This document shows, in pieces, positions 10,738 to 20,500 of a stretch of 64,000 nt of DNA. The stretch is taken from NCBI GenBank assembly GCA_030760725.1, contig JASWHV010000018.1, positions 18,818,273 to 18,882,272 on the forward strand. The letters are read 5' to 3'. Position 1 is the stretch's first letter; each line of letters opens with the position of its first letter. The notes beneath the pieces were generated by a model. That model searched no databases and had not been told where the DNA came from. It saw nothing but the letters and a program-made list of their open reading frames with translations. A program made the translations under genes and the position numbers. The stretch comes from Neostapfia colusana. Lineage: Eukaryota; Streptophyta; Magnoliopsida; Poales; Poaceae.

Positions 10738-12480
10738 TCACGGCTCCCGCCGAAACCTTGCGGCTACAAGGGCGGCCACATCCTCGACTTCAGCCCTGGC
10801 AGCTTCCTCCCGCTCCGCGGCTGGGCCCTCTCTCGCTGGTCCTAGCGAGAAAGAGGGGTCGCGGCTCCTAAAACATGCCAGCACATGTGAGGCGACCTCT
10901 AGGGCTAGGCCGCGTCCCTCGGCCTCAAGCTCGCTGGCGACCACCGAGTCTAACCTGTCCAGCTTGGCGCCGATCGACTCCAGCGCGGGGATCACCTCTT
11001 CCACCTTCAACGCAGGAGCCGTGGCCCTCACCGGACTGAAGCCAAGAGGGATCAGGGCGGACCCCGCTCGATCCACGAAGCTCGAGACCGCAAGAGCCTC
11101 GGAGGACCGCAAGGCCGAGAGCTCCTCCACCTCGCGGCGGGCTGCCTGCAAGGCCTCCAGGTTCCTCTCGGAGAATTCCTTCTCCTTGGCCGCCAGGGAG
11201 CTCTCCCGAAGATGGAGAGTCTTGGCGAGCCGCTCCAACTCAGCAGCCTTGAAGTCGACGGCCAACTCCCGGTCCAAGACCGCCCGGTGTTCGTGGGAGA
11301 CCTGTTCCTCCCTCAAGTCGAGGTCCGCCTTTAGAATCTCTAGCTCCTCGATCCGAGCTCGAAGATCATCCTCGCCCGTCGCCAGCTGCGCGGCGACCCT
11401 TTCCGCCTCGGCTACTGCGGAACGCTCCCGTTCCTCAACGGTGAGCTTACGGCGCTCCAACCGCTGCCGTATCTCCTCAGCAGCAGAGAGGCTCTCCTCG
11501 GCCCAGGCGTGTGCCTCCAGGGCCTCCCTGTTGATCCGCCGCGATTCGGCGTCCATGCGGTTGACAGCCCGCTTCAGCCGGTCATGGAGCACTTCCCTGA
11601 AGTCGAGCAACTCCTGCCTGGAGTCGAGCTCGCTCTTAACCTTCGCGGTCCTCTCCCGCAAAAGGTTCCCCCAGGTGAGGAGGCGATCCCGTTCAACTGT
11701 ATACTCCTCCCGCTCGCGACCTAGTGCAGCCAAGACCTGCCGGACGCTCGTCTCGGCAAGCGCGAAGGCATCCACCAGGGGCAATGGAGCAACGGAGGCA
11801 GGGGCAGTTCCCCCGACCTCCTCCATCACCTCGTCCTCAAGAGGAGTCGACGCACCAGCAACCGAGACAAGACGTCGGTCAGGAGAAGCTGGCGCCGGGG
11901 CCCTGGCAGCCGGACCTGCCGGGCTCTCTTTAGCTTCTGGCTCCTTGACCTGTGGAGAGGGGCGAGCCGGGGAAGATGGCGCTGGAATAAAGGCCGGGCC
12001 GCCTGGTGCGGGGTCGACCTGCACTGGACTGGGGGCCGCAGCGGCTGTCTCGGCAGGAAGAGATGGCGCCGCCGCGGAGTCCGGGCACACCGGGACAGGA
12101 GAAGCTCGCGCTGGCTTGGGGGCCGCGGCGGCTGTCCCGGGTTCCGAGCGCAGCGGCGCAGACTCCCCGCCAGTTGGGGATGGCCGAGAAGCGCGGACAT
12201 TCCAGCGGGCTCTGAACCCCGACTTCCGAGCCGGGGTAGGACTCCCAGAGCCCGCCGCTGTCACTGACGGCCGCTCCGCAGTTGCTTGAACTGGCGGAGC
12301 AGGGGACGCCCTATAGGCTTCCCCCAGCGCATCAGCCCGAAGCCGCTTTGGGTCACCACCGGAGGGAGTCCCATCTCCAGAAACAGGAGGTACAGACACC
12401 CCAGGTTCCCGACTTGGCATGGACGCCGCCGTTGGAGGAGATCGAGCGCGCTTCTTCTCTGGTGGCGGGTTGGAGGCCAT
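10738..12480 (-). CDS. Antisense extra ORF (aORF) of T2, coiled-coil protein
   Basis: A complete 580-residue frame antisense to gag-pol, between the spacer and the PPT. I chose ATG at 12480 (MASNPPPEKK) because it is shared with the second copy near 48624; an in-frame ATG at 12519 would add 13 residues but is not shared. Residues 1 to about 210 are low-complexity Pro/Ala/Ser-rich. A conserved acidic segment (PLEDEVMEEVGG) and LADAFALAE-like motif follow, then a long charged region of about 230 residues (about 250-480) rich in Glu, Arg, Leu and Ala and likely to be a coiled coil, and a C-terminal conserved block (ALIPLGFSPVRATAP; LALEVASHVLACFRSRDPS). Antisense or sense extra ORFs between pol and the 3' LTR are documented in Tat-lineage elements such as Grande; their function is unknown, and I do not assign one. 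Confidence 0.7.
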   Translation of the reverse strand: MASNPPPEKKRARSPPTAASMPSREPGVSVPPVSGDGTPSGGDPKRLRADALGEAYRASPAPPVQATAERPSVTAAGSGSPTPARKSGFRARWNVRASRPSPTGGESAPLRSEPGTAAAAPKPARASPVPVCPDSAAAPSLPAETAAAAPSPVQVDPAPGGPAFIPAPSSPARPSPQVKEPEAKESPAGPAARAPAPASPDRRLVSVAGASTPLEDEVMEEVGGTAPASVAPLPLVDAFALAETSVRQVLAALGREREEYTVERDRLLTWGNLLRERTAKVKSELDSRQELLDFREVLHDRLKRAVNRMDAESRRINREALEAHAWAEESLSAAEEIRQRLERRKLTVEERERSAVAEAERVAAQLATGEDDLRARIEELEILKADLDLREEQVSHEHRAVLDRELAVDFKAAELERLAKTLHLRESSLAAKEKEFSERNLEALQAARREVEELSALRSSEALAVSSFVDRAGSALIPLGFSPVRATAPALKVEEVIPALESIGAKLDRLDSVVASELEAEGRGLALEVASHVLACFRSRDPSFSLGPAREGPAAEREEAARAEVEDVAALVAARFRREP

Positions 12481-12952
12481 GACGAGGAAGGACTCAAGGG
12501 CAAGAGGGCAAAGGCGCAAGAGTCCGAGAAGAAGCGCAGATAAGTGCGAAGGGAAGCCGCAATGTGGGTAAGATCCCCTCTAAAAACTTCCCGGGTGCGA
12601 GTCCAAGCGATTCGGAACTCTTCGAATACACCGCATCGGCAACCGCTTCGGCTCCTAGGCCGAGTGCCGATGACGGGTGGACCCAAGCCGCCCAACTGAA
12701 GCGGTGGGTCAAGGAGTCAGTCTCCTGAGAAGATGAGCCGGCAAGGCACTTCGGCGGTTCCCGAAGAAAGCGCCGCAACGTGCAGAAGTGGCAGTCTTGG
12801 GAACCGCCGCAGTAAAAGCAACCATCAAGTGGGCGCACGCTCCCACGATCCCGCGGTCGTTCGTGCTCCGGCAGCGGTCGATTCGGGACATAGAGAAAGT
12901 GCGCGGATCGGAAGAGACGGAGGTCCCACCTCGGGCTCGCTATCTCCCCCGA
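12481..12952. other. Leader of aORF / pre-PPT region of T2
   Basis: About 470 bp between the aORF start and the PPT; collinear with 48625-49095 and 60190-60579. It contains the conserved segment near 12730-12840 (GAAAGCGCCGCAACGTGCAG). It could hold the antisense promoter of the aORF, but I see no clear TATA box on the minus strand. Confidence 0.5.
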
Positions 12953-12970
12953 GATGGGCCCGGGGGCCAC
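12953..12970 (+). other. Polypurine tract of T2
   Basis: GATGGGCCCGGGGGCCAC abuts the 3' LTR and is identical at T3 and T5. It is G-rich rather than purely purine and is also a near-palindrome (GGGCCCGGGGGCC). Confidence 0.7.
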
Positions 12971-14068
12971 TGTCGGTACCTGCGATATGGGGTACCCCCG
13001 CGCACAGGGGAAAATGCCTAAGGAACTCGCCCTTCTCCGCAGGGAGAGCTCCGAAGGCGCCACGCGTCCGGCGGGGCCGGACCTCCCTCTCCTAAGAGGA
13101 GAGCTCCGGGCCCGCCACGTGGCATACAGAAGCCGGACCTCCCCCTCCGCGGGAGAGAGGTCCGAAGGCGCCACGCGTCCGGAGGGGCTAGACCTCCCCC
13201 TCCTCAGAGAAGAGCTCCGGGCCCGCCACATGGCGACCAGAAGCCGGACCTCCCCCTCCGCGGGAAGAGGTCCGAAGGCTCCACGTGTCCTGTGGAGCCG
13301 GACCCCTCTCTCCTCTGAGGAGGGCTCCGGGCCCGCCACGTGGCCAGCAGAACGGCGCTGCCTGCTCCCGAGGGATAGGCAGCGGGCGTAAAGATGCCCT
13401 GTACCTTGCCCGTACAAGGTATTCAAGGCCCGCGTCTTCCCAAGACGCGGAGACGCGGAGCACGCCTCTGTCAGGTGCCGTTGCGCCCAGTCGCATCACA
13501 GACTGGCGCACAGTGTCAGAGCCTGCCAGCCAATAAACGCAGCGACAAGACACCCCATGCCGCCCCCGCCGTCATCACCCACTACGACTAGCATGCGGCA
13601 TGGGTAGGGCTGCAAGACGAAGACTCAGAAGCCTTCGGCAGAGACAACTACCAGCATAACTGCAGATACGGTAGATGATAGACAATCTTCTCGGGACCAC
13701 CTGTCGGGTCCCGGTCCGCCTTGTAAGCCACCCGAGTCTTGGACTATAAAAGGCTCGGGTAGGCGACGATAGCGAGGGTTCGCATTTCTGCAACTCATAC
13801 GCTAGCCATTCACTCCCAAGCAGTAACTCACCCCCAAGCTCAGGACTCCGGCCCTGAGCAACAAGCAATACAGCGAGCTCCATAGCTCGCCGTGGACGTA
13901 GGGTTTTACGCTCCGGCGGCCTTAACCACGTAAAACTCACCGCGTCAAGCTCTTACTAACTCGTCCATCCGCGCAAGCTCTCCGCAAGGGACTAGCCCCA
14001 CCGAAAAAAGAACCTCCGCGGGCTGCCCAGTGCAGGCCCGGGGGAAGTGTCGACCGAACACTTCGACA
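12971..14068 (+). repeat. 3' LTR of T2
   Basis: 1098 bp, TGTCGGTACC...CTTCGACA; collinear with 5857-6952. U3 hairpin/G-box array at about 13050-13345. The LTR end is followed by GTGTACATCC, the resumed T1 spacer. Confidence 0.9.
13745..13751 (+). promoter_or_regulatory. TATA box of T2 3' LTR
   Basis: TATAAAA in the conserved context GGACTATAAAAGGCTCGGG. Confidence 0.7.
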
Positions 14069-14207
14069 GTGTACATCCATTGTACACTCGGTTCCTCTTT
14101 CCTGCGCTCATGCATAGTCGAAATTTTCCATCCTGCCAAAGGCGATAGTGCTTGGGGTACCTGCCAGAGGCCCGGGGGCCTTTCGGACCTCCCCCTGTAA
14201 GGGTACT
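14069..14207 (+). other. T1 spacer, right flank of T2
   Basis: The first five bases GTGTA are the right copy of the T2 target duplication. The rest (CATTGTACACTCGGTTCC, GCTTGGGGTACCTGCCAGAGG) matches the reverse complement of T4 at about 35455-35575, proving it is 3' spacer of a T element. It ends GGGTACT just before an LTR start. Confidence 0.75.
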
Positions 14208-14235
14208 TGTCGGTACCTGAGATATGGGGTACCCC
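14208..14235 (+). repeat. Stub of another T LTR
   Basis: TGTCGGTACCTGAGATATGG followed by eight more LTR bases; then the sequence switches to the K2 LTR. No PPT precedes it, so it looks like the 5' end of an element or solo LTR inserted in the T1 spacer, with GTACT as its left target copy, rather than the 3' LTR of T1. Confidence 0.7.
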
Positions 14236-17200
14236 CGCACGGGACAACCTTTCACCCAACAGCCCAAACGTCGAACCGGTCGCACCGAAACGAGCAGGAG
14301 GTTCCCCACACGGAGCATCTCTCTATGCCCGTTGGCAGATTTCCACCTTGCTGCCCTCAACCTACACCTATAAATCGGTGTGCTATGCCTCGACGCCCGG
14401 AGGTTTAGGCTACATCGGTTTATCGGGGCCCATATATCCGATATGCCTTCGGTACGTTCAATACTTGTTCAGCAGGGCCGCACACGGATCGGTCCTCAAT
14501 CGACACGGGCAGGGCTGCGCCCACAAGACTCTCTCTTGCTGCGCCCTAGCCCCTGCCTAGTCTCATTTTCATTACTAAAGTGATCTCACATCACTCAACC
14601 GAACCCGTGTGTCCCCAGCCTATCTCGCGAGTAGATTCCAACTACTCGACTTGTACCGAAGTCCTATGACTCATTAAGCATAGCCTGTCTACTCGAGGTC
14701 CTTGACACTACCTCACTCTTTTAGGAACCTTTGGTTATGCAAGTGGGGTTTCATTCATTCTATACCTAATGCACATACATACTTCATATGACACATGTAA
14801 CCAAAGTAAAACTTTTAAAAAAAAGTTAATGCAAACCGGGGCTTGCCTTGTTGCTGCTGGTCAGGAGTTAAGTCTTCGTCCGGAAGAAGGAAGTCCAGCA
14901 CTTCCGGAGTCTCTTCTTCAACGGCTACACGTTAATGAAATACTACATGTTAATTTAGATGCAAATGTGAGTTTTAGAGTAAGGCTTCTACTATTAGTTC
15001 TAATAACCAGCCTCTAACACCTGGAACTTTGTTTAAGAATTTAAAGATGAACTGGTGTTGGTGGTTTGGCTTGAACTTAATCACATGGTTAAATGCTAAG
15101 TGGTTTTCCCTCCTTTTCCACATTAATCCCTTAAGTGGTTAAACAGGACAGGGGTGATCTAGAGCTCTAATGGAGCTGAGAATTTTTGTGTGAATTCCTT
15201 GTCACAAGAAAACTCTCTGGACCAAACATTAGCACTTTTCATAGAGTGGTTTGCTCAGAATAATTCTCTTGGCAAATCAGCAAGGAAGAATTTATTCTGA
15301 GGTAATACCCCTGTTCATGCTCAACTTGATGATCTAAAATTTCAATTATAGCTCATAGAGTTTGTATGAATTTTCCTAGCATTTTTGGAGTCAAGGTTTG
15401 CCCAGAATTGAATTTCCAAGTTTTGGAAATTCTCTGAAAATGTTTCTGCATTCAAATGAACACAGCACCTTCCAATTTGAATTGATCTGACCAAATCGAC
15501 TCCAAATGGTCTGAAACTTTTACAGGGGTTTACTAATGCCCTAAAGAACATTCTGGCAAAATTTGGGGATTTTTGGATGAACCAAACTCCCTCTAAAATT
15601 CTTTTGCTGAAAAGCTTTAAAGAATTTCCCAGAATTAATTAAAGGGTTTCATACAAATTGGGTTCTACATTTGGATAGTACTCTATCAGAGGAATCCAAC
15701 GAAATTTGTTTCACAATTTTTGGATTCTCCTACCCAAAGTTGTAGATATTCAAAGTTTGAACTAAAAACTGAAATTCCCCAAAATGTTCAAATACTGGCT
15801 GTGGGTCCGGGGACAGGTGTCACGCGTCGGGGCAAGCCACACGAGGCTACAGGTTATTTCCCGCGCCTCCACACCAGATCCCTGCGCCACAGCTGATCAA
15901 ATATTTGAAAAACCGTCGCTGACGGGCGGGACCCACCGGGTCGTCTTCTACCTCCGGCCACCCGCGCCTGCGCGCCGCCGGGCTCGCCGGAGTTCGACGG
16001 ATTCCGGCCTCCCGGCCATCCCCCGAGCTCTCCCTCGCCGCTAGGGCCTAATTTCCCGTGCTGAACACGATGGAACACTCTTCCCCGGTCGGCGATGGCT
16101 CTAACCTAGCTGGCCACGGTGCGGCGGCTCTGGACCGGTTCGGCAACGTCGCCCGGTCACCCTAGCCTGACCAGACCTCGGTGGAACGGCGCTACAGCAC
16201 CAGTGGACCAAAGGGATGCTCGACCTAGCCTCAAAACTGCTCGGGACCGGCGGCTAATGGTGTCTCACCGTGCACCCGAAACCTCCTCCGCGTTTGAGGT
16301 CGGAAATTCTGGATTTCATGCGGTCTACGTGCATATTTCCTACTAGGGTTGTGAAGGACTACTGATCGCCGGTTAGTGGCGGTCCTGTGTGCAAGGTTTC
16401 ACGGCCTAAGAACGAGAGGGACGATCGAATTTGGTATTACCGTATCAGAAGGTCGGATGGTGCCCGACGGCGATCTTTTCCCAAATTCGAGCCTGGTAGA
16501 TCATCTCATGGCTTGAGCCTCGGGGACGAGCATCAGGGGCTCCCAGCGCATCCGAGGGTGCTCTAGCTCGGGCCTGAGAAGCTCTGGGTGGGTCTGTCCA
16601 CGTGAGACCAGCTCCGGTCCTCCGCCGGACAGCTCTGTTTTCTCGGTGCCGTTTGCCGAATTGTGCGCGTCACAGGCTAGGGCCTTTGGGGTTGCGGGGC
16701 TGGTGTGGTAGAGCAGGCACAGGCGCTGCTTTTCTGTACTGCCGGTGCGCACAACCGAGGTTTGGTTGAGGCCGGCGATCGGGGAGAAAGGAGTGTGGCG
16801 GTGAGCGCCGATTGCTGTTTGCGCGTGGGAAGAACAGCTAGCGCGCGATCAAAGCGAAGATGGCAACGTGCTGCAGCCGGTTTCCGGGGTAAGGAGCAGG
16901 CCAGCGCGAAATGGGAGCAGGAGGTGGAGCCTCGGTCGACGGGGGCGGCCGCTCGGTGTCGCCCCGGGGTTACACCTCGGTGGAGTGAAGACCAGAGAGA
17001 AACTTAAGTGTTAAGTATACTCATTCCTATGACATGTGGGCCCCACAACTCAGTACCTCTTTTCCTCAAAATATCTCCAAAATTTGACAATTATCCAACC
17101 CAATTGTTTGAAAATTGGAAACTGAGCTCATTTGACAAGTTTGGACAAATTCCATGCAAATTCAATTATTCATTTGAATTCTTTGCACATTTGACTTCCT

Positions 17201-17526
17201 TTGGAAAAATGGGCAGCAAGACTTTTCAAAAATTAATGAAACTTCGCCTTCCCACTAATTTGGACCTAAGGAATCCAAATATGCCACTTGATCCTTGTGT
17301 TAGCTGCTGCAAACAATAGTTTGGACACAACAGTTTTGAATTCCTCATTGTGTGATCATATGTGTATAAACCCTACTTTGTGAAAGTGAAGACTCTCCCC
17401 TCTAATCACTCTTTTGATGGAGGTTACATGCTTTTCACAACATTTCCTAAGGTGTCCACAATGAAAATTGTGGTGTTGTGAAATGAAGAAAAGTTTTTTA
17501 CAAGTCCCTTTTCTTGGGCTTTTACA
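14236..17526 (-). repeat. 3' LTR of K2, 3'-truncated
   Basis: Collinear with 24743-28032. On the minus strand it begins TGTAAAAGCCCAAGAAAAGG at 17526, directly after the PPT. It is cut at 14236, where the T LTR stub is fused. The many short open frames on both strands are duplicated exactly in the 5' LTR and have no domain, so they are LTR sequence rather than genes. Confidence 0.9.
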
Positions 17527-17539
17527 TCCCTCCCCCCTT
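17527..17539 (-). other. Polypurine tract of K2
   Basis: Minus strand AAGGGGGGAGGGA immediately before TGTAAAAG; the same motif, AAGGGGGGAGGAA, precedes the K3 3' LTR. Confidence 0.85.
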
Positions 17540-17592
17540 AAAAGAATCTCGTCCCGAGATTATAAAAGAAGAGATAGCGATGTAATAGGGAC

Positions 17593-20500
17593 TTACCCGT
17601 GTTGAGAAGCCAAGACCTCCGGGTAATTTGAGCGAAGGAACTCCTCGCTCTCCCACGTCGCTTCCTCGGCGGTGTGGTTACTCCAGAGTATTTTGTAGAA
17701 CCACAACGTTCTGCTACGCGTGGTCCTGGCTTTCTCATCAAGAATTCCCACCGGATATTCATCATATGTTAAATCCGGCTTCAGCTCGCCGATGTCTTCG
17801 GTAGGAACAGCAGTTGTATGCTTCAAGCATTTTTGCAGTTGCGAAACATGGAAAATATCATGGACACCAGCCAGAGATGCCGGTAGCTCCAATCGATACG
17901 CTGCTGGTCCACACTTCTCGGTGATAGCGTAGGGTCCAATGAAACGGGGAGCGAGCTTCCCCTTCACACCGAATCGGTGCACGCCCTTCATTGGAGACAC
18001 GCGGAGGTACACGTGTTCCCCAACGTCAAAGTGCAACGGCCTACGCCTCTTATCAGCGTAGCTCTTCTGTCGGGATTGAGCGGCCTTCAAATTGGCTTGA
18101 ATTGTCCGAACGCGCTCCTCGGCGTCGTTCACCACATCAACCCCGAATGTGACCCTTTCACCGGACTCGCACCAATTTAATGGGGTGCGGCATTTACGAC
18201 CGTAGAGAGCTTCATAGGGTGCCATTTTGATACTCGCCTGATAACCGTTGTTGTACGAGAATTCCGCCAATGGTAGGTGATCATCCCAGTTCCTACCATG
18301 GTGGATGGCACATGCTCTCAACATGTCTTTCAGGACTTGATTCACCCTTTCTGTCTGACCATCTGTCTGAGGGTGATAGGCGGAGCTCCTGATCAACTTA
18401 GTACCCAATGCAGCGTGTAGCTGCTCCCAAAAGCGAGATACAAATAATGCACCTCGATCTGAGACAATGGTCTTGGGTATCCCGTACAGGCATAGAATCT
18501 TTGCTATGTATAGCTCCGCATATTTGCCGGCATTGTAACGTGTATTCACCGGAATGAAGTGAGCCATCTTGGTTAACCGATCAACGATTACCCATATGGA
18601 ATCATGCTTGTTGGCTGTTAGGGGTAATCCCACAATGAAATCCATGCTCACATCTTCCCATTTCCATGCCGGGATCTTCAGGGGTTGCAACAGCCCTGAT
18701 TTCTTCATGTGATCAGCTTTCACTCGTCTACACGTATCGCACTCGGATACGTACTTAGCTACCTCCCGCTTCATCCGTGTCCACCAAAATTTCTTTTTCA
18801 AATCTTGGTACATTTTGTTGCTGCCCGGATGAATGGAGTATTTGGACAAGTGAGCTTCATCGAGGATCTTTTTCCTCAACTCCATATCTCGGGGTACGAC
18901 TATGCGGTCATTGAACCACAGCGTCCCCTCATCATCCTTCCGGAAACATTTAATTTCTCCATTGTCTATCCGTCTCCGGAGATGTGCCATGCCTTTATCC
19001 GTTTTCTGAGCTGCAATGATGTCCTCCCTAATAGTAGGGATGAGGGCAAGGTTGTACAGTGATCCATAAGGAACCAAGTATAAACTTGGCTCTTCCTCCT
19101 CCACCGGTGTAATGGTGAGGTGATGGACATGTCATTTCCGACTCAGCGCGTCGGCAACCACATTCGCCTTGCCGGGGTGGTAATGGATCTCAATTTCATA
19201 ATCTTTGATCAGTTCTAACCACCTCCTCTGCCTCATGTTCAGCTCCTTCTGGGTGAAAATGTATTTCAAGCTCTTGTGGTCGGTGTAGAGATGCACCAAG
19301 TTCCCCAGGAGATAGTGCCTCCACATTTTCAGCGCCAACACCACGGCAGCAAGTTCAAGATCGTGAGTCGGGTAGTGCTGCTCATGGTTCCGAAGTTGGC
19401 GTGAGCCATAAGCAACCACACGTCCTTCCTGCATCAACACGCAGCCGAGCCCAATACCGGACGCGTCACAATACACGTCGAAGGGCTTTGTTGTATCCGG
19501 CTGAGCTAATACCGGGGCTGTTGTGAGATGCTTCACCAGTGTTCGGAACGCTCCTTCACACGCCGTGTTCCAATCATATTTTGTCCCTTTCTTCAGCAGC
19601 TCTGTCATCGGCTTAGCGAGCTTGGAGAAGCTTGGAATGAATCTCCGGTAGTATCCCGCTAACCCGAGGAAGCTTCTGACTTCATGAACTGAAGTGGGAG
19701 CTTTCCATTTCAACACTTGCTCTATTTTACTTGGGTCAACCGCAATGCCTTCAGCTGAGATGATATGTCCCAAGAATGGCACTTGGCTGATCCAAAATTC
19801 GCATTTGCTGAACTTGGCGTAGAGCTTGTGGTCTCGCAATCATTGAAGAACGATCCGTAAGTGTTCGGCATGCTCGGCTTCTGTCTTGGAGTAAACCAAG
19901 ATATCGTCGATGAACACTACCACAAACTTGTCCAGCTCCGGCATGAACACCGAGTTCATGAGATACATGAAATGGGCTGGAGCATTTGTGAGACCAAAAG
20001 ACATGACGAGATATTCGTATAAGCCGTATCTCGTCGAGAATGCCGTCTTCGGGATATCCTCCGCCCGGATCTTGATCTGGTGATATCCAGAGCGAAGGTC
20101 CATCTTTGAGAATACACTTGCCCCCACCAGTTGATCAAACAAGATGTCAAACGGGGCAGTGGGTACTTATTCTTGATGGTGACGGCGTTGAGCGGCCGGT
20201 AATCCACACACAGCCTCAGGGTTTCATCCTTCTTCTTTACAAATAGCGCCGAGCATCCCCAAGGCGATGAACTCGGCCTAATGAAACCCTTGCTCAACAG
20301 ATCATTGAGCTGTTCCTTCAGTTCCGCCAGCTCATTTGGAGCCATCTTGTATGGTCTCCGTGATATGGGCGTAGTCCCGGGTGCGAGCTCAATCTTGAAC
20401 TCGACATCCCGCTCAGGTGGCATGCCCGGAAGATCGTCCGGGAACACGTCAGGATACTCCCGGACTACGGGGATGTCTTCTAACTTGAGAACTTCATCAT

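Larger units (their letters stand above)
5857..14068 (+). mobile_element. T2: Tat-like element lacking most of pol, nested in T1
   Basis: Complete at both ends: 5' LTR, PBS, gag, a short pol remnant, spacer, antisense ORF, PPT and 3' LTR. Flanked by GTATA and GTGTA (a 5-bp target duplication with one transition). By eye the two LTRs differ at roughly 35-40 of about 1096 positions (about 3-4%), so the insertion is not recent. Between about 8760 and 9060 the protease, RT, both RNases H and integrase core seen in T5 are absent, so T2 is non-autonomous now. Whether it transposed in that state is unknown. Confidence 0.85.
2032..14235 (+). mobile_element. T1: Tat-like Ty3/gypsy, deleted and interrupted by T2
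   Basis: The element starts with a complete 5' LTR and PBS, followed by a gag with two premature stops and a patchwork of pol remnants (second RNase H, integrase pieces). Its internal sequence stops at 5856, is interrupted by T2, and resumes at 14069-14207 with the next part of the spacer. The left flank of T2 (GTATA, 5852-5856) and its right flank (GTGTA, 14069-14073) form a target duplication with one mismatch, and the joined spacer matches the T4 spacer near 35480-35590 read in reverse. No own 3' LTR of T1 is securely identified: the LTR stub at 14208 is not preceded by a PPT. Confidence 0.75.

Noticed and set aside
10964..12289. 441-codon plus-strand frame opposite the antisense ORF
   Set aside because: Ser/Arg-rich mirror of the coiled-coil ORF caused by its GC-rich codons; the minus-strand frame is the one preserved in T3.
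13050..13345. Regular repeats with spacers, superficially like a CRISPR array
   Set aside because: Plant retrotransposon LTR context; the units are hairpins that vary in sequence, without a constant repeat and unique spacers.
2032..14235. Reading the LTR series as a tandem array from unequal recombination
   Set aside because: The near-perfect target duplication around T2 and the continuous T1 spacer favour nested insertion.
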